This document shows, in pieces, positions 53,201 through 63,208 of a DNA stretch of 64,000 nucleotides; positions within the stretch are counted from its first letter, which is position 1; every line of letters begins with the position of its first letter. The notes beneath the pieces were generated by a model. That model had not been told where the DNA came from. It made no database searches and saw only the letters and a list, made by a program, of their open reading frames with translations. Source of the DNA: Pseudophaeomoniella oleicola (taxonomy: Eukaryota > Ascomycota > Eurotiomycetes > Phaeomoniellales > Phaeomoniellaceae); assembly GCA_003868215.1 (NCBI GenBank), contig QWDQ01000008.1, forward strand, positions 124,001 through 188,000. The letters run 5' to 3'. The position numbers were made by a program, and so were the translations under genes.

Positions 53201-54989
53201 ACTCGCTGCTGCTTGGATTGCTGCTCTTCCAGCTCGAGACCGAGCGCTCAGTACCATCTGAGGTAGAGACAGATTGCCCTCGACTCGTTCCAGTACTACC
53301 CAGAGACGTCCTTCTGCCCCGCTGAGCATATTTTTTATAACCCTCGTGGCCAGTGCCAGCTGCCGGACCCTTTTGCCGTTGTCCTCCTGTTTGTATGTTC
53401 TTCTCTGCATCGACGTCAGATTTTTTGTGACGACCTAAGAATCCAAAAGTCGAAGAGAACTTGGAGGGTCGGGTGGTAGACTCACGAGAGCCCGTCCGAG
53501 ACGCCGACAGTGCACCATAAGAAGGATTAGTGGAAGGCGTAGAGATCACGTCACGATCAGGAGGAGAAGGGTCTCCGACCGTAGGCGAATCATGATTTAT
53601 CAAAGTCCGTTGGGCAACAGGAGCCAACGACTTGCTCACAGAAGAAACCGTGGGTGCCATGTGACCCATATATTTTCGGTCCCCACCGGGTCTTCGTCTT
53701 CTGTCGTTTCTCAAAGCAGCGGCAGGAAGATCACTCTGAATGACTGGCGAACTCTCTACATCCAGTTCTGTTGTCCCCTGCCTGCTCGGCCGACGCGGAG
53801 GAGGAGGTCTCGTTGATTTGTGGTCATTTATCTTCTGTGGCAGTGGTTCTTTATCCATAGAGGGCGTAGACTTCCCTTTAGACATGCCGGTAGGTGATCC
53901 AGTAGAGAGCTCTACGGTTGGGCCTTTGCCAGAAGGAGACTTGAATTTCATTGATGATTTGCGAGGTGGTGGACTTGGATAAGCTAGAGTATGTTTGTTC
54001 TTCTTGAGCTTCTTGGTCAGCTTGGGTTGGCGCTGGCCATGATCTGTTGATTGCTGTCCGCCGTGGAAGCGTGATTCCTCATGATAGGTTTCATCTTGCG
54101 CTTGTGGCACATTCACCTGTCCATGTAGGTTGCCCTGTGGTGTTGAGCGGGTGTCCTTTTGTATACGCCCGCGGAAAGGACTACCGAGTTGAGGTGCAGC
54201 AACAATGCCTGGCGAGTATGAAGACACCGATATGGGGGTGGTATTTCGACTGCTCCACGCACCGATGGATTCAGAATAATAAGTTGATGGCGTACCCGTC
54301 GATAGGGGTACAGAAGTTGCCAAAGGGGATTGTGAGTAAGGGACGCTGGCGAGGGATGATAACTCCGGTATTGGCGACCGTGGGGGTATGTATGTTGCGA
54401 GAGAATCTGATGGTCGCGAAGTCGCCAGGGATGGAACATCTGGAAACGCAATTCCAAATACAGCATCATCATCGTCTTCGGACTTCAGCCAGCTTTCAGG
54501 AAGCTCCGTTCCCTCTCCCCTCGATGCCACATAGCGATCAAGTACTGGGCGTTTCCTACTCAATGTCGGAGGACCTTCAGCATGCTGGGTCATTGATGAG
54601 TCCTTCCTGCGGATTGTATATTGGAGGCCTTTAGGATTACCGCCGCTGATGGCGGTATCTGACGCATTGGCTCTAGTGTAGACACTTCGTGCCGTAGATG
54701 GCGTGCGTTTCCCAGCTTCGGAAAGTGATGCTGAGGGCAGATTCACAGCTGACATAGAATTTGGGATCCTCGTGTCTGCTAATCCGCTAGTATTATCAGA
54801 TGCAGCTCCCTGTCTGTTCCAGGAGGCCATGCCTGGTGCTTGACTTCGTGGAAGAGCTTGAGTCCTTCGTGCAGCCAAACCACTGGCCTCCCTCCGCACA
54901 TCGCCAACACCCCGGGACTGGTTATCGGAGATGACTCGAGACTGTCTTTTCTGTGGACGTTTCACGTCTCTGAAGCCGAGAGAGCTCAT
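50295..54989 (-). CDS. Large protein with C-terminal degenerate methyltransferase domain
   Basis: A single open frame of 1564 residues. Residues 1-1150 are disordered, Ser/Pro-rich and studded with basic kinase-type sites. Around 1160-1420 lies a class I methyltransferase-like fold: LRYGALMISRWLSFSRVLFSPVHNRI, then ERVLVLDGLGNDDWSYYCAETY in the place of motif I, HRAVKVNSAALTFPFPQSYFSVVVFRFPAAMPE, and the strand-5 block RTISECYRVLQPGGYIEMTVMD, followed by RMNVADPGISLKPASDNILKLLGRRGY. Motif I lacks the usual GxGxG, so S-adenosylmethionine binding is doubtful. The domain ends with a WWYTRCYEW block and a Trp-rich tail. Euascomycete proteins of this layout exist without defined function. Confidence 0.85.
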   Translation of the reverse strand: MSSLGFRDVKRPQKRQSRVISDNQSRGVGDVRREASGLAARRTQALPRSQAPGMASWNRQGAASDNTSGLADTRIPNSMSAVNLPSASLSEAGKRTPSTARSVYTRANASDTAISGGNPKGLQYTIRRKDSSMTQHAEGPPTLSRKRPVLDRYVASRGEGTELPESWLKSEDDDDAVFGIAFPDVPSLATSRPSDSLATYIPPRSPIPELSSLASVPYSQSPLATSVPLSTGTPSTYYSESIGAWSSRNTTPISVSSYSPGIVAAPQLGSPFRGRIQKDTRSTPQGNLHGQVNVPQAQDETYHEESRFHGGQQSTDHGQRQPKLTKKLKKNKHTLAYPSPPPRKSSMKFKSPSGKGPTVELSTGSPTGMSKGKSTPSMDKEPLPQKINDHKSTRPPPPRRPSRQGTTELDVESSPVIQSDLPAAALRNDRRRRPGGDRKYMGHMAPTVSSVSKSLAPVAQRTLINHDSPTVGDPSPPDRDVISTPSTNPSYGALSASRTGSRESTTRPSKFSSTFGFLGRHKKSDVDAEKNIQTGGQRQKGPAAGTGHEGYKKYAQRGRRTSLGSTGTSRGQSVSTSDGTERSVSSWKSSNPSSSESELDDFVSQRLEPIIIPGGGFVSHDSLPMTTQERMTEHTLRRMPSGNLAEQATIYGMENHPSTLRDTAVSTNIESQEVLVHTLEQKPSLATRRSLLHLRQYDSSQESLRIPSPIRITSHEPAQPFTAPGTINSPIARSDSAGPPSSTSSAGDNHMKAKSSRWNLFSRKMRNRRTPSPVREKRDHHGRVPVAISDVPDIRPVPYYALLDSDQDVPGPINRTEMLEELFDAVEHSPIKDADELYLSKGNRGLGLRREHGQSILLPSPPDFPSQSNTGPYAELTDSDPPLEVPEFQGMGQDAQVSVRPNRLAYMGPIPPVASSSAARQHLPAIQSFSRPFVGNRFHGYGSAPKRVSIEDVRPTLGVHTDPLPSRLFNGPDSGHPDSAPAAVGHPPLTQAEFLTYPSWYGSRSSGSSASNLVPVSAAQSNNASSTLAQPHVEEDVWKEYDDLIDDVLSPPDLSRPPDTQLGYFHAQPSEFNPAAQHLESPHHVSIAAVPSVELSSPVSTESIRLRRSQIASALHSSIEGSTPSSLAELVAEYEQRNRNSRILLDRMSFLFEEAEEGRDEELEAMEDQPDPAEHQRSTVLLDIAERYREGPVGLSNLRYGALMISRWLSFSRVLFSPVHNRISSIPNERVLVLDGLGNDDWSYYCAETYTTATIYSLSNMAQAASVSREAVAAAWPAPPNHRAVKVNSAALTFPFPQSYFSVVVFRFPAAMPESILRRTISECYRVLQPGGYIEMTVMDLDMMNMGNRTRRAIRTLKVRMNVADPGISLKPASDNILKLLGRRGYQNLNKCIVSIPVAGIVNSGSVGSASSRMSQGSARQDSFSAPAGIAAAFAEPTGHRRSRAESSSASERNFLLSDLIADDSPRSDQRITRMVAKVGRWWYTRCYEWAVLPDGNLDRSIWADKKVLQECENRGTGFKLLIAYAQKPLDSRRRTMSEPTKPTGAVAGGPTASSSRPILHTSI

Positions 54990-57899
54990 GGCCGATCACG
55001 CGCACGTTTCCCTCCGGCCCTAAACGTGAATGCAGTATACCCGAAATGTAATTGTCCATGAGTAATATCATAACGGTGCTAGAGACGCCGAGGTTGCATC
55101 TGGCAGATTTGTACTCTGTGGAAGTCTCCGCTTGTCAGAACCTAGCGATGCTGTGTAATGGTGATCAGTAGCTTCCAGAGCTTATGGCAACGAGCGAATT
55201 AGAGGACCGGTACAGGAGTGTATCGGCACCGGCGGCGACAGTATTAACATGTACAAGCAAAGAAAGAACAAGATTCTTTCGGGTATATCAAATTCAAGGC
55301 CAAGGAGCTTGAACTTGTCGCTGACACCCTGATCTAGGACTCCGCCTTCGGTGTGTATATGTGATTCGAGATAGATTGCACCGCCGACTACTTTTTGTAG
55401 AGGCCACAGAATACAATGTGCAATATTATATTCAGCCAGGACGTTCACTGCTTGGGAAAGAACAAAAGAGGAAGAGTGTACAATGCGTGATAGAAAAGAA
55501 GACTGTTGAGGACTGAAGAGAAGGCAAAGGGTGGCCATTTTGATCAAGTTGGCGCCTTTTGCTGTGCCTCAGGAGCAGTCTATATCCAGATCCTCCGGAA
55601 AGCCATGCGTGCGTAGTGATAGTGTTGGTGGACTCCGACGCTCAGCCTAAGGACGAAGATCGTTTTGGCGTGGATCGGAAGACCCAGTCAGCGCTTGCAG
55701 CCGAAATGGTAGCAGCCGTTGGTGGCAATTAGGTCAGCCAATGCCTGCGCTCACCTTGCATCTCTACTCTATCTTTGGTCCTTGGGATTTGGCCATGCTT
55801 GCCTCTTCCAGGTAAGCCATGGCTCGCAAGCCTGCATGGTGCTCTTGTTTGGCATGATTCAACGCCACCAGTTGCAGCCTATACTTGCCCCCTGTATCTG
55901 AAAACTCCGTGGTCACGAGCGATTGAGAGAGAAGCGCCAGGATGCTAATAATAATGGCACGTAAACCATCTTCGCCATCTATGCAACAGTCTTGCCAACT
56001 TCATGGCAGAGATGAGGATCCAGTACGGCAGTCTGGTAGAGCTGAGTTATCGTTGTTTGAACACCAATGGAGAGAGCTGTTATTGCCAACTTGGAAACCT
56101 GGCTTCTGCGTACATACGTATATTACTGTTCAAACAGCAGAGCTAAAGGAGCATGGAGAATTCGAAACGGAGATACGACTGGGGCCGTAAGTGTATTGCT
56201 CAAAGACTGAGGCAAATCATGGGGAGACCAAGTGTTGAGAAACAAGCGGCAGTGCATTGCAGAAGTCTGATTTGAGCAGAGGAGAGTACCGTAGTCGAAG
56301 GAAAGACGGTCGCCTGAAACCAACCGTCGTTCAGTGGACCAAATACTCTCGGGGCGGCGGGCGGCCCCAGAAATCCCTCGATTTCGGGCTTGTCCTTCAG
56401 CTGGAATGTCAACTTTTAGCTGGAAAGTTGCTCCCAAGCGAACTTATAGGCAGGCATATCAACGATTAGATTGGAAGGCTATCATATGCATAATAAAGAC
56501 GTATTCAAGTAGACATCGAACTTGAGTACTAGAAACCTATACTTGCTTCAATATCTATAGTTGCTTCACTTTAACAGCGGATACACAGGCGGCCTTTCCT
56601 TGATCTTTGTGCTCTATTGGCCAGCTGTGCCGGTGCCATTGTATGCACTCGATTTACCATGTCCATTAATGGAGATGAGGCTGATTCATGCATACCTGCT
56701 AGTACTTTGAGTCCACACACTTTCTGACCATTCTCAGGAACTGGTCCAAGTACTTCACATGTTGGTAACAGGTAAAAGGAGCGTGAAAGATTCCCCGGCA
56801 ATAACAAAGAGCTACAATGGTTGGACGTCGTGGAAGAGGGAATCAGATTGGTGATGGTACCGCACCCAAGGTCAGATCTGCCCTCTGTAACGGAGCAAGT
56901 GAAAGATGAGTTGCCAAATGAAGGCTTGGATGGCCTGTGAAATTCGTCGGGGAGCTTGAAATTCGTCGGGGAGCTTGAAATTGCTCGACGATGATGAACA
57001 AGAAATGGTTGACTGGAAAGCTGTCGGAGACAAATGGAAGTATTCATTAGATGAACGACGCTGCTGGACAGACGCCACCTCAACGTCGTTTTTTCTGGTC
57101 CTGCTGTAGGAAGATTTGACGGCGTGACATGATCCAAGGTGTGACTCAAGGTGTGACTCTTGCAAGACAACATAGGATCTGGAGACACAAATCTCTCTCT
57201 TGAGTCTTAACTGAACTCGTTGCTTTGAATAGGTTTTGTTACGGATGAGGGGTCTTAGAGATGGTCTCTAGGTATTGAGATACCTGGAGAGGGGATCAGG
57301 CATGCTACGTATTCAAGCCCACCTCTGGCCACCTCGTCGACTTGAACATCACGATATATCAGATAGAGAGTTGTAATTAATTATATACTACGTAGCTCAT
57401 AGTAAAATTCAGAAGCAATTGCCCCTCGCATAGGGATGTGGGGCACCTCTTGTACCTATGTACCACGTACTACTAATTAATTAATACGTACTACGTAGTA
57501 GAGCACAAATCCGTCTCGCCGTTCTCGACTCATGGACTCTTCAACTAAGTTACCGAAGTAGGAGCAACCCCAGGCACCAGATCGGCGAATAGTCTCGCTA
57601 CCTGCTGTTCCATAGTAACACTACCACCACCTTGTGCCACCAATCCTTACCGATCCCAATACCAATTCTTTACCCACTTCTTGATTGCAGTCCGAAGATG
57701 CTTCTCACTGCTTGATATGGACGTATCCCAGCGTCCTACCACCTCATCTAGGATATCGATTTCCTCGCTCCCCGCACGTCACAAAACTACCGCTCTCGCC
57801 ATTGCTGATTCCCTCGTGTCACCTCGTTCAATCCTCTTCGCACGCAAAGACCGCCCTGTGACTCAAACCACGACCCACGTTCGGACCCATTCTCAAGAT
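54990..57899. other. Gene-poor intergenic, 2.9 kb
   Basis: I can support no gene. The longest frame is 205 codons on - (56571-57188), Ser/Leu-rich and without family features. A short minus-strand peptide near 56200-56400 (KPEIEGFLGPPAAPRVFGP) looks protein-like but is isolated. Small direct duplications occur at about 56938-56982 (19 bp, twice) and 57136-57168 (13 bp, twice). At 57395-57505 there is a cluster of TACGTA/CTACGTAG palindromic words. The last part is the pho85 leader, with an in-frame ATG at 57717 that would add 61 residues to Pho85. Confidence 0.5.
57395..57505. repeat. TACGTA/ACTACGTAG palindromic word cluster
   Basis: ATACTACGTAG, CCACGTACTAC, TAATTAATTAATACGT and ACTACGTAGTAG follow one another. 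The words are self-complementary, like the clusters at 240-370 and elsewhere. Confidence 0.55.
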
Positions 57900-59007
57900 A
57901 TGGATAAACGGCATCCCAGCTCCTTCCAGCAGTTGGAAAAGGTACGGTTCGAACAGAAGCCCTGGTGCGAAAACCCACATGCTAACGACGTGTAGCTAGG
58001 TGAAGGGACATATGCTACAGTATGCTCCTGCGCTTTTCCTTCCCGAGACGAGAAATTGACACACGCAGGTTTTCAAAGGGCGCAATCGCCAAACGGGTGA
58101 ACTGGTTGCCCTCAAAGAGATACATCTTGATTCAGAAGAAGGCACGCCATCAACAGCTATCCGGGAGATCTCTCTCATGAAAGAACTCAAGCATGAGAAC
58201 ATTGTTAATCTCCACGATGTCATTCACACTGAGAACAAACTAATGCTTGTGTTTGAGCACATGGACAGAGACCTGAAAAAGCACATGGACAGTCGTGGTG
58301 ATCGTGGCCAGCTTGACTATGTCACGATCAAGTCTTACATGCAACAGCTTCTTCGCGGCATAGCGTTTTGTCACGAGAATCGAGTTTTGCACCGCGATCT
58401 GAAACCCCAGAACCTTCTCATCAACAGCAAAGGTCAACTCAAATTGGGCGACTTCGGCCTAGCGCGCGCGTTTGGTATTCCTGTGAACACGTTTTCTAAC
58501 GAAGTGGTGACACTATGGTACCGCGCTCCGGACGTCCTCCTCGGCTCCCGCACCTACAACACAAGCATTGACATCTGGTCTGCTGGCTGCATCATGGCCG
58601 AAATGTACACCGGGCGTCCTCTTTTCCCAGGCACCACAAATGAAGATCAGCTCCAAAAGATTTTCCGGCTCATGGGCACGCCATCGGAACGTTCTTGGCC
58701 CGGAATTTCGCAGTTCCCAGAATACAAGCCCAATTTTCACAACTATGCCACCCAGGATCTGAGACTGATCCTACCTCAGGTCGACGCGTTGGGCCTAGAC
58801 CTCCTCCACAAGATGCTCCAATTGAGGCCAGAGATGAGGATATCAGCAGCGGATGCCCTGAGGCATCCTTGGTTCAACGACCTTCCACAATTACAGTTGA
58901 GACAGCAGCAGCAGAGGGAACAGCAGGCTGCAGCGGCGATTGCTGGGGGCCAAGGCGGCGCTAGCGGTTACGGACAGCCAGGCGTAATGGCTCCGGGCGC
59001 CTATTAA
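57900..59007 (+). CDS. pho85: Cyclin-dependent kinase Pho85/PhoA (3 exons, 24-nt middle exon)
   Basis: Pho85-type CDK acting in phosphate, nutrient and morphogenesis control together with Pcl/Pho80 cyclins. Exons 57900-57941, 57996-58019 and 58069-59007 give 334 residues. The first exon is [14 protein letters not shown]; the 24-nt micro-exon codes for LGEGTYAT of the glycine loop, completed by VFKG. The PSTAIRE helix ([16 protein letters not shown]), [17 protein letters not shown], the regulatory [20 protein letters not shown] and the CDK insert ([16 protein letters not shown]) are all canonical. The tail is Gln-rich then Gly/Ala-rich ([13 protein letters not shown]). Intron 1 carries a TGCTAAC branch. 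The start at MDKRHPSSF is the family's usual start; upstream in-frame codons exist. Confidence 0.95.
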
Positions 59008-60302
59008 TTCTGGAGGGCAGTAAGACACTCATGTTCGCTCCATTTGGTCTTTTCTATGTGACGAATTGCTGCCAATTACGGGCACCGTTGGCTTGAATGA
59101 CTGCTCGAATGAATCAATGATTGCATGGGCGTTGCGGAGTTCGGCTGGGGTTGCTTCAGAACACCCATGGGATGATTTGGGCCGGGACCATGGTCCGGAA
59201 AGGAAGTAGTGCTGTATTTTGAGTGGGCGAGGACAAGGACAAGATTAGTATGGAAGGAACAGATACCCCCTTCCGTGTGTCTCTAAAGGTAGCGTACAGA
59301 CCTCCGCGCTCTGTGATAAGCCTTGCGACCGAGTAGAAGCACAGGAGAAAGCTTTTCGATGACCACAAGACCCTTCCCATGCATTCGGCACCATTGATCT
59401 GCCAATCGAGCACGACTTCGTAGACAAACAAGGAGATCGACGAAGGACGACCGTTACGAAGGTCAAAGCCTACCCAAATACCTATCATGTGACCGCCAGA
59501 GCCAAAAACACCAAGACAGACGAGGCAATTCACTCTATCTATCGAGAAATGGACACAACGATCCTAACCATCTTTTTCTGCTGTCACATACCAATATGGT
59601 CTTCTCGTAGCCACGGAAAACGGTGGAGGGGGCAGACACACTTCTTGAAAAGGAAAAAGAAAGGATCATCGTCATGGATCTGTTCTTTTTTCTTTCTCCC
59701 CTCCCTGAAGAGAGCTCTTGCTCGAAATTTACATGCTGTTTCGTCTTGTTCTTGAATTTTGTGATATCCTAGGTAACCTTTACCTTTATCTAGGTAGGTA
59801 GCTTTTCCCTAACATTTGCAGCAAGAACAAAGATATTGTTTTTGCATTATAAGAATTTTGTAGAAAAGCGCTTCTTTTCACTCGTAGATTTGTTCAATCG
59901 AATGGGACGTAATGGGTATCTGCCATAGCGTACCTAGGGGGTGTTGTGTATATACCTAGGTATTCGCGAAACCTGTGGGTATACTTCAGAGGCTAGGAGT
60001 TATGTATGGGTGAGGCAACTAAGTATCAAGGACCATCCTGGCTGGACGACGACGATGCACGACACGTAGAGGCAAGTAGTCAAGCAAGCAACTTGTAATT
60101 AATTCGCCTATACACATGGGGAAAAAACAAGGAACCGTTTCTGATCTTGGGGACGGCGGCTTCACGATATCTTTTAAGAAAGAAAAAAGAAGCCGTCCGT
60201 AAATTGTTAAATACACCACATTGATGGGGTTGGACTTCCTTCCCACTTTACAAACGATTAGACACAATCACCATCACCTTTTTCGATTTCTTCCCGTGTG
60301 GC
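59008..60302. other. Intergenic, convergent 3' ends of pho85 and sdh1
   Basis: No gene in 1.3 kb. CCTAGGTA-type clusters at about 59765-59800 and 59930-59965; otherwise T-rich sequence. Confidence 0.55.
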
Positions 60303-62419
60303 TTAATAAGTTCTCTTGAATGGAGGAACGGCTTTGCACTCGTTCTCGTCCAACGTGTGGCCAACGACCGCTCTGTAACCAAGGTCAACACTCTTATGTG
60401 GTGCCTTCTGCCACGTCAGGGTGTGCTTCATCCACTCTTCGTCATTTCTCTCTGTGTAGTCTTCTCTGGCGTGCGCACCTCTTGATTCTTTACGGTTAGC
60501 GGCCGCGGTGGCGGTTTGGGTTCTGGTGCCACGAAGTCAGTAAGGGTCAAAAGTAGAGTATTATGGACAGAAGGCGAGTCCAAGTTCGGATTCAACTTAC
60601 GCGCAAGTCAAAAGGTTTCGCAATTCCAAAGCCTCCACGAGATCACTGTTCCATATCATGCTTCGATCCTTGATGCCAAGTTGATCGTATGATGCATCCA
60701 CCTTTGTGATCTGTTCAACACCATGATCCAACGACTCCTGAGTTCTGAAAACGCTGACGTCTGTCTGCATGGTCTTTTGCATAGCAGAGCGGATATCGTT
60801 GGTGCTCTTTGGACCGGACGATGTCCTCACCTGGTCAAGAACGTTGATAGATTCAGCACCAGCATCGGCGCTTATTTCACCGTGTGGCTTGCCTGGGGTG
60901 AAGTTCTCGGCAATCGTATGAGATACAGCACGTCCGAAGACGATTAAATCCAGCAAGGAGTTGGCTCCGAGACGGTTGGCTCCGTGAACGGACACGCAAG
61001 CGGCTTCTCCGCAAGCAAAGAGACCTGGAACGACTTTGTCCTTGCCGTTCTCGTCGACGGTAAGCACTTCGCCAGTATACTTCGTTGGGATACCACCCAT
61101 ATTGTAATGGACTGTTGGAATAACGGGGATAGGTTGCTTTCGAACGTCGACACCGGAAAAGATAGAAGCAGTTTCAGAAATACCTGGGAGACGTTCGTGA
61201 AGGACTTCGGGTGGCAGATGGCTGAGCTGAAGGTAGATATGATCCTTGTCTGGCCCAACACCACGGCCCTCACGAATTTCCATCGTCATGGATCGAGAGA
61301 CGACATCTCGGGAAGCCAAATCCTTGGCAGTTGGAGCATAACGCTCCATGAAGCGTTCACCCTCAGAATTGAGAAGGTAGCCACCTTCACCTCGGGAACC
61401 CTCTGTAATCAAACAGCCAGCACCGTAAATACCAGTTGGGTGAAACTGCACAAATTCAAGATCTTGGTTTGGAAGACCTGCTCGAGCAACCATAGCCATG
61501 CCATCACCAGTACATGTATGTGCTGATGTACAGCTGAAGTATGCACGTCCATAGCCACCGGTAGCAAGAACAGTGTTGTGGGAGCGGAACCTGTGGAGTG
61601 TGCCGTCCTCTTGATTGTATGCAAGGACACCTTTGCACTCTCCATCTTCCATCAAAAGGTCGAGTGCAAAATACTCAATGAAGTAATTCGCGTTGTGCAT
61701 GAGCGATCGACCATAAAGAGTGTGAAGAAGGGCGTGCCCGGTACGGTCAGCGGCGGCGCAGCATCGGTAAGCTTGACCACCCTTTCCGAACTCCTTAGAT
61801 TGGCCACCGAAAGCTCTTTGGTAGATCTTTCCATCTTCTGTTCGTGAGAAAGGACAGCCGTAACTTTCAAGTTCGATGACAGACTGCGGCGCTTCTCTTG
61901 TCATGTAGTGAATCGCATCCTGATCACCAAGCCAATCTGAACCCTTTACAGTATCGTACATGTGCCACCTCCAATCATCCTCGTGCATGTTCCCAAGGGC
62001 TGCGTTGATACCACCTTGAGCGGCGACGGTGTGACTTCTGGTAGGGAATAGCTTGGTAATACATGCTGTATTGAACCCCTTCTCTGCCAAACCGAAGGCT
62101 GCTCGGAGACCAGCTCCTCCAGCGCCAACGACAACTGCATCGTACTCATGGTCCTACCGAGCTATTAGTGAAGCTGGCACACTGCCTCGGAGATATGGAC
62201 ATACGATAACAGGGTACTTAGTTGACACAAATGGCGATGCCTCCTTTGCGCGAAGCGGCTGGTTCGTTATTATTTTCGCAGCTGGTCTTGTGGAAGAAAA
62301 GTGGCGTCTGAAAGCAAACGAAGCCTAGGTGTAATCATTAGATGCGGGTTCCAATGGGAAAGGTCTGTCGGTCTTGCCTTTGATCTCGGAGCCAGGCTCC
62401 TTAGTGCTTGAGAACTCAT
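60303..62419 (-). CDS. sdh1: Succinate dehydrogenase flavoprotein subunit Sdh1 (4 exons, GC-AG first intron)
   Basis: Sdh1 carries the covalent FAD of mitochondrial complex II and oxidises succinate. Exons 62419-62378, 62324-62205, 62153-60601 and 60522-60303 give 644 residues. The presequence reads [14 protein letters not shown], then [17 protein letters not shown] across intron 1. The Rossmann loop is [22 protein letters not shown] and the FAD-linking His is in [17 protein letters not shown]. Also present are the [21 protein letters not shown] block, the capping domain, [20 protein letters not shown], and the tail [12 protein letters not shown] through [15 protein letters not shown]. Intron 1 uses a GC donor (AAG|GCAAGA) with a CTAAT branch and TAG acceptor; using it is the only way to keep the frame. 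The other introns are GT-AG. Confidence 0.96.
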
Positions 62420-63208
62420 TGTGAATAGTATATGAGTACGCCAAACACCACTTTTCAAGACCGAGAACCCCGGATTCTGGATGTGCGGAGGGATTTGGAA
62501 GGATAACTTAGACGGAATCGATGATGAATGAAGATGGGAATCCGAACGAGCTAAGCGTACCAACCGAGCCGAGCATTACCCAATCAGAACCGAGGCAATG
62601 TCAATCACAGAATTGAACCGATGTACGGACTTCACTCATTTTCAAGTGTTTTCAGACTCATTGAGAAGAAGCTGCTTGTCGATGCTGATGAGTTCGATGT
62701 TCATCGATAAAACAAATAAGGCTGTGCTCACCTTTTCCACTCTCTGGACTTCCGATTTCTCTGAAGTCGGTACCAGACTTGATGCACGTGACTCCGTTCA
62801 GCCGAGAGCGTGTCGAAGCGTGTCGAAGCGTGCAATGGTGTCGACTCAAGGGAACACAGCAATATAGATTCTATGATGATGGAATTGAAAAGCGCAATCA
62901 GTCTCTGGAATCCTCTCAATCTTGCGTAATCACAGCATACAATCTCGAAAGGTGACCTCGAGACACGAGCATCTGACACATCATGGATGCCGGAGCGTGT
63001 GAAAATGTATCTAATTAGATTGCTCGAATTGCTCTACAGCAGCAATAATAATACAGCTTAATACGTGAAATGTTCTGGTTTCTGGGACATCCGTCCTCCA
63101 TACGCCCAGCCAAACCAATATGTGGGATTTATCGACCCAGGTCTATCATCCTCTGGTCCGGGTAAATACACCTCTTTAAAAATATTTCCGACATCGTACA
63201 CAGCTTGC
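62420..63208. other. Intergenic between sdh1 and rpt1
   Basis: Promoter of sdh1 plus the 3' flank of rpt1. A 10-bp direct duplication (GTGTCGAAGC) is at about 62810-62829. No gene. Confidence 0.5.

Noticed and set aside
56571-57188. 205-codon minus-strand ORF in the 2.9-kb gap
   Set aside because: Low-complexity Ser/Leu-rich peptide, containing small tandem DNA duplications and lacking any recognisable feature.
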